Below the pieces are notes generated by a model that was not told where the DNA came from, ran no database searches, and was given only the letters and a program-made list of their open reading frames with translations. From assembly GCA_037389465.1 (NCBI GenBank), contig JAZARR010000059.1, forward strand, positions 1,036,501 to 1,100,500: DNA of 64,000 nt. The letters run 5' to 3'. Shown here piece after piece: positions 1 through 11,500 of this stretch. Source of the DNA: Baylisascaris procyonis. Its lineage: Eukaryota; Nematoda; Chromadorea; Rhabditida; Ascarididae. How positions within the stretch are numbered: the first letter of the stretch is position 1; every line of letters starts with the position of its first letter. The position numbers were made by a program, and so were the translations under genes.

Positions 1-900
1 CCCTTAAGCATAATTTTTGAAATTCTACCGTCTTTATGGAAGACCGCTATCGTCACTCCTTCATTGAAGAGGAACCCTTCATCTTCCATTACAATTTATA
101 AACTAATAAGTTTAACCTCCTCAGTTTACAAGGTAATGGAAACTATAGTGAAGCAGTCAATTCTAAGTCACTCCTTATGGTCTAATCAATCCCGCCCAAT
201 AGGGACCTCTCCTCGGCCATTTAATGATGTCACAATTACCATCATGCGTTAGTGAGTGGGTCAGTGCACTTAACAAAAAGAAGCAAAGAGATGATGTTTA
301 CGTTGATTACTCGAAGCCTTTTGATGTGGTTTGTCATTAGAAACTCTAGCATAAGCTGCACGGCTATGGGAGAGACGGTGCTTTGTCAAATGGATGCGGT
401 CATTTTTGTCTGAGAGGACCCTTAAAGTTAAGATTGGTGAATCATTATCGCAGAGTATCGCAGGTAGGTGTTTCTCATGAGCAACTTCGCGTCTTACAGA
501 TAAACTCTCAATACTGATCTATGCTCCTTATAGATGGAATATGTCTGCCATTAGTTGAAAATGCTACCCGTTACCTCGGTCTACTGATAAGCCGCAATCT
601 TTTAGTGCGATGAAATATCTTCGAAAGTGTTTAAAATAGTAAATTACATTTTGTGGCCGTTGCAGCACCGCAAATTAAAACCTTTGTAACATAGTGTCTT
701 TCTATTGCTCACCTGTTTGGTCATCTTACCTAACCTCTGACATCAAATGTATTGAAAACGTCCAAAAGTAGTTCATCTATATAGCTTTCCGTAAGATTTT
801 TCCTGGACCCTATAAACTCGACTACACTGCATAGCTTAAGATTTTTGAGCTTGAAAGTTATTAGATTATAGAAGAGTGATGATTAATTTGAGGTGATGCC
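1..900 (+). mobile_element. Decayed CR1-like non-LTR retrotransposon (reverse transcriptase remnant)
   Basis: Several short stretches, in different + frames, read as pieces of a CR1-type reverse transcriptase in the right order. Near the left edge is LPSLWKTAIVTPSLKR, followed by a form of the family's PISLTS..KIME block (KLISLTSSVYKVMETIVKQ). At about 295-333 is VYVDYSKPFDVV, matching catalytic motif A ((Y/F)xDFxKAFD) with the first Asp kept. At 703-762 is YCSPVWSSYLTSDIKCIENV, the conserved C-terminal 'SPVWS..L..DI..IE.VQ' block. Stops and frameshifts separate these pieces, so the copy is dead. It starts left of the window, and its right end is vague, lying somewhere between about 870 and 1060. 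The clade is assigned from motif recall, not from a search. Confidence 0.75.
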
Positions 901-3900
901 AAAATTTCTCGTTGCTTTCATTATCCATCGCAGTTGCCGTGGTCATCGTTTTCATTTGACATACTGAAAACCACCCTACACAGCGTGCAGTATTATATAC
1001 AGCATGCAAATGCTCGAGCTGCAACTCTGAATTTAATTATATTCAAACACGCGCTTCACCGACAAGATGTACACGCCGTTTGGCAAAGCGTCAATTATTG
1101 GTCTTCACAAGACGCAATGATGATCATCTGTTTGATACAGGGAATTGTACTTGTTTAGATAGTGGATGATATGATTTGTGTGTATTGTTGGTCCAAAGGT
1201 CAGTGTTAACATATCTTGCTCAGTAATGAAGTGGTTCTGTGCGTTGAATTTGGGGAGGAGATGGAGCATGCTAGGTGTAATTTGGTAGCAGTTTCCGGTT
1301 AATTAGCATCAGAAAGGAGCATGTTGCTAGCACCTATGTAGTGCTCCAGGCAATAGGCTGGCTGTGTCCTAGGTCCGAAAGACATCAGAAGTGCGGGCCG
1401 TGGTTTTGACCTCGTAAAAAACTGGTTCGAATTCTGGTGCCAGCTTCTAGAGAGGTCTGGCTCCGACTCAAATTTCATTGCTTAAGAAGGTTTTGATCTG
1501 GCTTTTTATTTGAGAAAGACCAGCTGCCAAGTTTGATCAGGTCTGGCTACAGGTCTGAACAACCTTCTTGCGCCGGTTCAGACTCTGGAGACCGTCGGAC
1601 TGAGGAAAAAGGTCGCCGCCTCCACAAGGAAATTTAGGAACTCGAAAATGATAGTTTGGAGCTTTCACATAATTGCTAGAGTAAATGTGTACTAAATGAT
1701 TGTTGCAATGGAGTCCCGATGCGAAAGGTTTCATGAAAGCTTGCAGTAGTGAAGCTGTATTCACCCTTTCTGCACCTTTTGATGCTTAAATGAGTGAAGA
1801 CAACCAGTGTCATAAAGATCCAGCTGAGTGCGCTAATGAGGAGATGGCTCGAGTATATGTAGTGTGCCTAGAGTGAGGAGTGTAGGCTTTTCCTATGGGT
1901 CAGCGCAGAGCTTAGATAAATTCAGCGTGCAGAACATGACGATAGCTGTGCTTAGCACCTTTTTTCATTTCTTAGTAATAGTCTTATGCTTTGTGTATGT
2001 TCAATTCGTAGGCGCGTAGAGAATGCCGAAAAGATGAAACTTTTTGAGATGTTTATAAAAAGATTCCTAAAAAGCATCGGATTCAGCACTTCTGAAGTCA
2101 ATTCGCGAATAGGGTTACATTAAAAGCTGAAGTTCACAGAAAGCTTTATTGCTCGAGAACATTTTCCACTTCTGCATAAAAATTCTTTGTGCTGAGAAAC
2201 GAAGTCCCACGCCAGTGTAAAATGCAGCAATTGCATCCCAGATAATTCAATAAATACGGTTATCTGTTATAGATGGAGTGAGGACTGGTTCGAATAACGG
2301 CGTTCATTCCGTCATTTGCTTCGTTCAAGTATGCCAGTGGTTTTATGTTGCGAAATGAGTATGGTGAAGGAGTAGGAGGCGTTGCGTTTCATTTTTAGCT
2401 GACTCAACAAGGTGGTGATCGGTCTGCGCCCCGCATACTCGCCGATTTTACGCAGTCCGTCACTTCTGCAAAGTGAATGGTGAAGAGGGGGTCGGGCCAC
2501 AACCTCAAACAAAGAAAAGGTGTGCGAAGGACGAGCCTCACAGTCGCACCTAGTCAACCCAAACACAACTGCGACTGCACTCATAATTCATTAAGCCATC
2601 AGCATACTCGTGCCCCACAAAGTAATTGGCAGTTATGAAAAATCCCCGCCTCATGCATTTGCGAAGGCATAATTGCAGTCAGTAACTTCGTGTTCGCCCC
2701 TCGTTTTTCAATGCTTTTCGTTGCTCATCGGAGCACTTCACCAACTGGTATACCGTGGGTCCGCATTGCTCAACAAAAGAATTAAAGTCATTTTACTCGA
2801 CTTTTACCCATGAATAGAAAGAAAATTGCCGTTCGTCTATATCGCCTGGCGTCACGACGGGAGAATTCAGGTTGATGACGCTTGTATTGTAAAGATTCCC
2901 TATCAAACCGGTGTCAGGAGGATGCGGATGCAGGTACAATAGTGGCGCTCACGCATACAGGCCTATGCAAAACTCGCCTACGAGTGCGTGGCAAACTCTC
3001 TCTTCCATCCCATCACTCCTCTCTTCTCTCCCCACCTTGCCGTTTTCCGCACACTCTGCAGAAGTGCCACTGTATGTGGCACTACAGTTCAGATGCCGTC
3101 GAAAATACTTGCAGTCGGGTCAGTGATCCGCTTTTATCCCTCACCTACTCCGGTGAAATGGATGCTTTCGTTCATAAACGAAATGATGCAGGTTCGTCAA
3201 TGTGTTGGCCTTTGACCTCGTGCCATGAGAGTTGCTTATGCACACAAATAGGACTCCAGACTCAGCTTTCCCAAGTGCACATCGAAATCCCTTAGCAACG
3301 AAAAGAAATCGTACCGTACAATGCTATCTTGTTGTAAAGTTATGAAACGCAAAGTTTACAACCATTGCAACTCGGTAAAAGCAAGGTGCCACTTCTAACA
3401 TAGTTTGGAGTTGATCCAAATCAGACGACCATGGGGCAGGCAATTTGCCGACCACTTGCGGATGTTCGCGAACTAGGTGAGGGACGTCCTTTGCCCAAAA
3501 CCAATGTAACTCGAACGCGGAGATCTTTTTAAGCGTCACGACCATCAAAGATCTTCCACAGGCTGATATAAGCATTGGCCTGCGTTATCATTGTTTGTTT
3601 GTTTTTGGAGCGGATTTTGCTGGGATCGATTCGACAACAAGTGCTATGTGCAAGGGTCTTAGTGTAATTCTGCTCCGGTCGCAACCGAGGCCTCAAGTGG
3701 ATTTAACCCAGACCTATCGTGTACAAGCGATCGCCTAAAGCGTCGGTGAGGTTTTGCGTGCAATACAGCGACACTCGGTCTTCGAAATCAGTAACTGAAC
3801 AGTCTCGTCAAGTTGAACAAAATTGCATCCGGGTGTGCCTCTATACGGCCGCGGTGATGTCGTCATGATTCCATTATATATCACAATTGTGTATTGCAAC

Positions 3901-5522
3901 TTACTGCATTATTTTACATCACGTCACGCGTTGCAAAATGTGGGTATTACGTTTTTGAGTCGTGTGCAAATCGTTGTGACTGATTGCCACGACCGTGGCC
4001 TCATTCTTGAGTTTGCGTCGATTAACGCTGAGTCAGCAGTGATTGCGTTTCGGACCCGACGAAGTCACTGCTAAGGTTTTTATCGCGGGATCAACGTAAA
4101 TGATCTATCATGGCTTCTCGCTCATCGTAACTGACTCTTCGATTAAACGTTGCAGATAGATTGATCGATAAGATGAGACGAACCCACAAAATTTGAATCA
4201 TCTGAATGCCGAAGAATTTTTTTTAAATGTTCGAAGGGGAGGTATTTTGTTCTCATAACCTCGTGAAGCTTTTGTTATATTGCGTTCGTGCTATTATTGA
4301 AACTCAATGCTTCCCAGTTGAACTTTTTTTTCGATAGTGCAACCCGATTGTACAGTCCGTTGCAGTAATCATCCCTATCAAATGCGGGCATTTAATGCTT
4401 GTTTTGAGTACATAGATTAGTTGTTGACAGATCGGGTGAGTTGTTTTCATATAACATTGTTGCCGTTCTTAAGTATCGAACGCTTATTTGGGCGAGTCCT
4501 CTTTGTTGCTGTCGATGCTCACACACTTCTGTATTTTTGCCCATTTTGGGGGACGTTGAAAGAAATAAGTAAAGAATTTAGCGGATCTAGGCTGGCGGGC
4601 GTGTTTTACCCACAGCCGAATTCAATACCATCTAAGCTTCATTAATGCAGCGCCAAAATACTTGCTTATTGGTTTCAAGTCAAGAATATACCCGTACTCG
4701 ATTATACAGCAATGTAAGGTTTTGTAGAAGTTACTAATGCCCTTTGATGCATGTTTTGTCTAAAAAGTGTTTAACGTTCTAAATCCTCGTTCCAGTTCGA
4801 TTATAAGTTTCCTTTCCTCTCGCCTTCATGCTCGCCCTTCTCTAACCCACATTGGTTGTGCGTATTCCTTCAAAATTGAGAAGTCAAAGTCAAGAATCGC
4901 AGGGTAACAGCGGTCACGACCGGAACCGAACTAGGTTATATATGATCATATAGAAGCATAAACTTCCTGCTGTTGGAGTAAAGCTGTTTTCCTATTGTAA
5001 TCGGTCCTGACCCACTCTCATATTTGTGTGACTGCAGTTTGAACCGAATTCTGGTTGCATTGATAGCTGGGACCAGACTCAACACAGCTTCCAATCATTC
5101 ATTTGAGTTGCTGTAGTAGGTATCTTCCGAAACGTTATCGTTCGTGGTCTCAACGTTCAAGCAATATGAGAATTCTAATTCTACCATTTCTTAGAATCTG
5201 GATGCAACCCTGTGGATGTAACTAAGGCCGGAGTTTTCTTCAGATGCGGGTTCATCCATCTCTAATTGGTAACTCCCGACCTTAGAATACTAGTTTTTTC
5301 CTAAGAGCATTCTATTACGGCAACAATCAGAGCAGTGTAGAGAGTTTTGAGTATTATTAAATGTTAGTGCATGATTATCGGAGGTGGCGTTTGTTGGAAT
5401 GATCCGAGTTAAGATAAGGTGCGAATTTCGAAAGCAGGTAGATGGCTTTCAGATCTGTATTGAGGCGACGGGAAAACTGCAGCAGGGGTTGATTGGTTTC
5501 TTGAAATCCGCGCTGGTTAAGG
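901..5522. other. Intergenic region left of AP-2 alpha, no supported gene
   Basis: Only short open frames occur, and none shows a recognisable family. A GC-richer block at about 2310-3600 holds several open frames on both strands, including 2882-3295 (+, 137 codons) and 3324-3575 (-, 83 codons). It may be an old repeat, but I cannot name it. A GGTTCGAATTC string at 1424-1434 resembles a pol III B box but has no tRNA fold around it. Confidence 0.5.
5505..5522 (+). promoter_or_regulatory. Possible trans-splice acceptor just before the AP-2 alpha start
   Basis: The start codon at 5523 follows GGTTAAGG. An AG at 5520-5521 would leave a one-base leader before the ATG. Nematode mRNAs are often trans-spliced to a 22-nt spliced leader very near the start codon, and several inferred internal acceptors in this window also end in TAAG or TTAAG. 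The site could instead be the acceptor of an upstream 5'UTR intron, or chance. Confidence 0.35.
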
Positions 5523-8500
5523 ATGCCTGCGGTGAAAGGTGATGGCATGCGCGGCCTAGCGGTCTTTATTTCTGATATTCGCAACTGCAAGAGCAAGGAA
5601 GCCGAACTGAAGAGGATCAACAGAGAATTGGCTAATATACGCAGCAAATTTAAGGGTATGCCGATTGTCGATTTCTTCTTCTCCTTTGCCTCTTGTCTTC
5701 TTTCTGTATTTTCTCTTTCTTTTTTTAAATGAAAGGGCGTCTAAGTTCATCATTATTTTCTCTCAAATTTCGTTTAATCAAAGAAAACAATTATACAAAT
5801 ATTTTATCTTTATTCGCTTTTTCAATTTCTCAATAAAATGACCACCAATTTTTGTTTAGAAGAAACCAATCCTTCATTGAATAAATAAGTAGATCTCATG
5901 TTAGAGGTGCTAACATGACACGTCCTTCTCGTAGTTCCGCTTGTCGAGCCAACTTCTTGCACACTCTGCCAACTGTTGATGATACATGCGCCATTTTGCA
6001 TTCCTTTTTTCTGATGAACCCGACCACTGAAACAAATCTCTGAATGTCTATTTGTTTCCCGCACTTTTTAGACCCATCGTGTTACAAAGCGCATGTATAT
6101 ATGCAAAAATTCCGAAACTCTGAGTGTGTGCATCTGTTTTCGACGTTCTATTCTAGGCATATGAGCTAGGAGCCAAGTTTGTATTACTTTCAACACAAGA
6201 ATGTTTTATCAGTAGATAAAACGTTCCCTCCCAAAGTATGTGCTCTGTTTCGTCGAGGTGCTGTTTCGATGGAGCATGCATGAGTTTACCATGGTTAGCA
6301 AGTGCTGCTGATCGATCTTTATGCATTGATACATCTTTAATTGCTGGCATCGTTAAATGCATTCTTCATGGCGCTAATACTTTTATTGAGTGAAACCTTA
6401 TGAAAGTGTTCATTTTCTCTGCCTAAATTTGGTTTTTATTCAGCGATAGCGTTCTTTTTCAGGTGATAAAATGATAGATGGCTATCAAAAGAAGAAATAC
6501 GTTTGTAAACTGCTCTTTATCTTTCTTCTTGGTAATGACATCGATTTTGGGCATATGGAAGCAACGAATTTACTCAGCTCGAACAAATATACCGAGAAGC
6601 AAATCGTTCGTTTCTTTCAATTTTCCGCATTCCCGACACTTTAGCTGCACCGAAAAGTTCGAAACAGCTGTCATCAGCGTTATGATGTGTGGGTATGACC
6701 GTTGGTATGTTGAAGACGACACGCTTGCTCCACTGTACTCCTCCCCGCCCCGCCTCCCCAACTCCTCTCCTTCTCACCCTTAGCCTTTGTTACTGCTTAA
6801 GCTGCAAACTCCATGACTGAAAAATGTGCTGAAATTTAGCTCGACCTGTCTGAAATCTCCTGATATAGGGCTTCTCCGATACGTTCGCGGTTTCTAATTT
6901 CAAATTTGTGGATTCCACTTCAGAGGCTGGTGAGGATCACTTTGCCGTTCTCTCATTGAGCGTACAAAGTTTCATTCTCATTTTGTTTCTGATATTGTGC
7001 AGATGTAAAACTATGAGGCTGCAAAACTTTTAGTCGTGGAAGAATGTTGCCCAGTAGGATCTGAATACGAGACGTTCCTAAGGGGGACGCTTATTAAGAA
7101 AGTTGTTGGTGCGGGAATATGGGAATATTGTAGTTCTGAAATGTCTTAGATTTTCATGTCTGAAGCTTATAGAGGAACTGTTGGGTTCCAATAAAGGCTG
7201 TTAAGATTTAGTGGGTCAGAAATAGCCGGATCTTGACCAGCGACTAAGCTGCCGCCGGGTCTTGTCCACTGACAGAACTGTGTCCTCCTTTATTTCCATT
7301 CGAAAGTCGATTTGATATTGTCTAGCCTTCTAGAGAAAGAGTATGCTTTAAGCAAGATTGGTGTCTGTTGCAGGGATATCTCTTCATATCCGTGCTAATT
7401 AACAACAATTCTGACTTGATAAAACTGATTATCCAGTCAATCAAGAACGACCTTCAGTCGCGTAACCCCGTTCATGTGAACCTCGCACTTCAGTGCATTT
7501 CTAATATTGGAAGCAAGGATATGGCAGAGGCATTCGCTCAGGATTTGCCAAAACTGCTTGTTTCAGGGTTCGTTTTCGCCTTCTTTTACTAACAAATTCA
7601 AATCTCTTCATCACTTTTTTTTTCAACGAAAAGGAGACAACAGTGTGGGACTTTTGAAAAGAACGACCCTAATTGAATCCGAATCGATCTGTTACAGAGA
7701 GGAACAATCAGTTGACAGTAATTGACCATAACAAACCAAAATTCTCGCAACAAGACCCGATAATACTTGCTTATTAAATCCTGCTTCAAGTTATGATTAA
7801 TCGTAATTTAGTGCGACTGCCGAAACACGACCGCTTGGGAGATGCGTCTAATTTTCGTTCGTGGCAATTGTTGTTGAGGGGGAAGGGTGATGTTGTAGTA
7901 GTATAGAAGGTGGCCATATCATTTGCTCAACGGAAGGCAGTTGCCATTCAAGGCTCATGAAGAAGTTCTGTGATTGAAGGATTTCGAAAAGACTACGTAG
8001 CTAGTTTGAGTTGTTTCTGCGAGAGAAGTCATTTCGAAGTTATTTTGGGTTAGAAGCAGTTGTTCATTAAGATACTGTAAAGTCTCTATAGTGATTTTCT
8101 GCCCGAAAAGAGTCTAATTTCAAGTTTATACTTCTTCGGTCATAAAACTTCTTAACAGTTATATTTTGAGACTTTCAAAAGTTATATAGAATGCTGAAAA
8201 TGATAACCGAATTATGTTGATTTATGAAGTAGTGCAGTAATAAACCAGTAATTAATTTGAGGTCGATTTCAGCGATACAATCGACTTTGTGAAACAGAGT
8301 GCTGCGTTGTGTTTATTGAAGTTGTTCCGTACATGTCCCGAAGTAATACCACCCAACGAGTATGCGTCACGAATTGTACACTTGCTCAATGACCAGCACC
8401 TTGTTGGTTTCCTTCTTTTTATCTTTACATTCTCTCTTCAAACTATAGCACATTTTCTTTGAATTCAGCTCGTAATATGCAAATTATTGTTATTGTGATG

Positions 8501-11500
8501 CGCTCAGATGGTTGTCTCTTTTAAGCGGCTTTTTAGAATCTGTTGTGCGTGCACACAAATTGGGAGGTGTGTACTGCCAAAAATGCCCCCACGTCTTGCA
8601 AGGCGTTCAGGGTGAGAGATGTCTTCGTCTCATGCAAAGTTTTTGAATCTTCTTTCCGAGTGTAAGGGGGCGGGGGGGGGGGGGGGTAATAGAGCAGTAG
8701 TCCCATTCTTTCTTCTATCTTCTCACCCATTTTATCTTAGGTTTGTAGTCCAGGCTTCTGCTGATTCAGTAAGTGGAGAGGAGAGAACTAAATTTTGTTG
8801 TATTATGTTTGTTCTCGAAAATACTCGTTCATCCTTCCTCGCTGAATGGGCATTTTACCATTCGCAAACTTTCCCGTTTCTTTCAGTTATGGGAAAGGCA
8901 AGGTGGATTTCATATCCCCGTTCCATGATCTAGAAGTCAATATCGGCGTTGTTACTTGTGCAGTCTGCTCGCACAGGCATTTTTGTTAATAGCAATGAAT
9001 GATGGGCAATGTTCGAAGCCGTCTTTTCAATTTTTTTTTTTGTAAATTTGAATTTTTGCCGCATATATGCAGTCCTAGTCGACGGTATTGTTGACAATAT
9101 CGGCGCAACTGTATGGTAAATCCGGATTGAGCTTAAGTTTCACTGAAAGCTTATTCTGTAGTCAAGTGCTAACTATAATTGTCCTCACTGTTATTGTTGT
9201 TATGAGGCAATAAATTTTGATTAAAGAACCGTAATCAATACCTAATTGTTAGCAGTAATGTTGTTTTAAGGGAGTGGTAACTTCGGCTGCATCGCTAATA
9301 GAAGCACTATCGAAAAAGTGGCCAGAAGAGTATAAAGGATGTATCTCTCTAGCAATATCACGACTAAGTCGAGTACGTCAGTCGTGTTGATTGGCTTTGT
9401 TATTTATTAAATGAACAATTTTTTAGCACCTTGTGCAGATGCTTCGCTTTCTTAGTGGGAAGTATTTTATGGTGAAGTGTGAGTGACCTATAGCACGTTC
9501 GTATTGGGTCAGCTGCATATTGCTGATGCTTTTGTTGCAACTAAGAAACAGCAGCGATCGCAGATCATGCATCCGAACTTCCCGCAAAAATTGAAGTAAT
9601 CTACGAGGCATTGTTCGTCATTGATGTAGTTCATCAGATGTCATGATCATTACATACCGCTTTATTTGAAGGCAACGCGATACCACCACCCTCCTCCCTC
9701 TCCTTTGTCTTCCTTCATTTTTATATCGCGTGATGTATTCATGAATATCCGAGTGGCGGACAGCATACAAAAAAATCTTGATGAAAGTACCACACTCATA
9801 TCTCATCAGGGGAAGTACGTAATGTTCATCTCCAGAAAGATAGTGAGGCATTTGTTTATGCTTTCATATCGAGCAAAATGAAGCGTCAAAACGAACTCGG
9901 CTTCGAATGATTGCTTTTCGAGAGTTTCTCGTTGGATTTGTAATATGTGGAGAGTAAGGCCCCTTATAGGAAGTAAACAGTTGTGCAGTTTCAATCACAG
10001 CGCTTCTGATCTTCTGAGAGGGAGCAAGATTAAAAGTTATGTTACAGGGAGTAACATGTTAGGAACAAAATATCCACCTCCCATCCATCCGCATAGCGAT
10101 GATCTTCGGCTTTGGTCGTGAGATCCCATCCCATTTCTAGAAGACCAAGACCCCGCTCTGTGGGAGGTGAATTATTGGGGGGGGGGGGGACAGATGATAC
10201 CAGTCCTGTTTCGTTCTGTGTAGGTCGTTTGGGACAACTCTGTGTGAATAGCGTTGCACATTTCGCATCCGAGGCAAGGTGAATAGAATACCACAGTGGA
10301 ACAGCGCTCAAACTGGAATATTTGTTGCAGATTGTAACCTCAGGCTACACGGATCTGCAAGACTATACTTACTATTTTGTTCCTGCACCATGGTTGTGTG
10401 TCAAGCTGCTGCGCTTATTGCAGAATTATCCGCCTCCAGGTAAGTGCACTCCTCTGATTATTCATTCTTATTTAGTTTTGAAAGTTATAATTGGCTTGAA
10501 GCATCTAAACCTTTTGTTCTATGGGAACAGAGCAAAGGAATCTGCTTGCAGAAGACCCAAGTAATAAGTCTCGTTTGATGGAATGCCTGGAAGGGATTCT
10601 GAATAAGGCAATGGATGCACCCAAGTCGAAAAAGGTGCAGCATTCGAATGCCAAGAACGCAGTACTCTTCGAATCGATCGCACTCATCATACACATGGAC
10701 TCAGAGCCAAGTTTGCTTGTTCGTGCCTGTAATCAGCTCGGCACATTCCTGTCTCATCGTGAGACCAATCTTAGGTTAGTTGCGCACTCCTTTTATTCGT
10801 CAATACTATATCAGTCCCCACTCCAGCTGTGTAGTAACTGTCCTTTTGCTACTGGAACACAGTGTCCCTAACGCATTCATTCAACGTTTTGTGATATTCG
10901 TTTTTATTTAAGGTTTATTGCTGTAGTGGATTGTTTTCTTTTTTGAGTTCCTCGTTTGATTTAGTATTGGATTATTGTTAATTCTGACCATCCCACAACG
11001 GCTCTTAAGTAAATAACTGAAGGAAACTTATTGAAGCTTAATCTTATGATTTCCTCTCTGATATGTTGTTGATTTTCTAAGATATTTGGCACTGGAATCG
11101 ATGTGTCTATTGGCAACATCAGAGTTCTCTCACGAAGCCGTAAAGCGCCACCAGGAGACTATCATCAACAGCCTCAAAACAGAGAGAGACGTCTCCGTCC
11201 GGCAAAGAGCTGTGGATTTGTTGTATGCGATGTGCGATCGGTTAGTTTCCCTTTGTTTTTCAGACATTTACAACTTTTCTATAGGTTTTTGCAGCGCATA
11301 GTTGTGTGTTTTTTCCAACATTGGTGCCATGCTTTTTGGCAAGCGCTACATTGGCCCCCGTAAAGCAGCCTTCCTCTCTTGCGATCTCGTTTAGTAGACG
11401 CTACGGGCATCGTGTGTGATTGTTCATCACTGCTATTTCGTTGACGTGAATGCCGTTAACAGAATTCGGTTCCAGCAAATTCACTTCCCTTTATTACGTT

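Noticed and set aside
1424..1434. GGTTCGAATTC, a perfect pol III B-box match
   Set aside because: No A box at the right distance and no cloverleaf could be drawn around it; a tRNA-derived SINE remains possible but unsupported.
2882..3295. 137-codon + frame in the left intergenic region
   Set aside because: No recognisable domain; it overlaps other frames in the same GC-richer block, and there is no supporting splice or start context.
6463..6783. Overlapping frames on both strands around AP-2 alpha exon 2
   Set aside because: These are shadows. The true exon (6463-6605) is set by the conserved [16 protein letters not shown] sequence.
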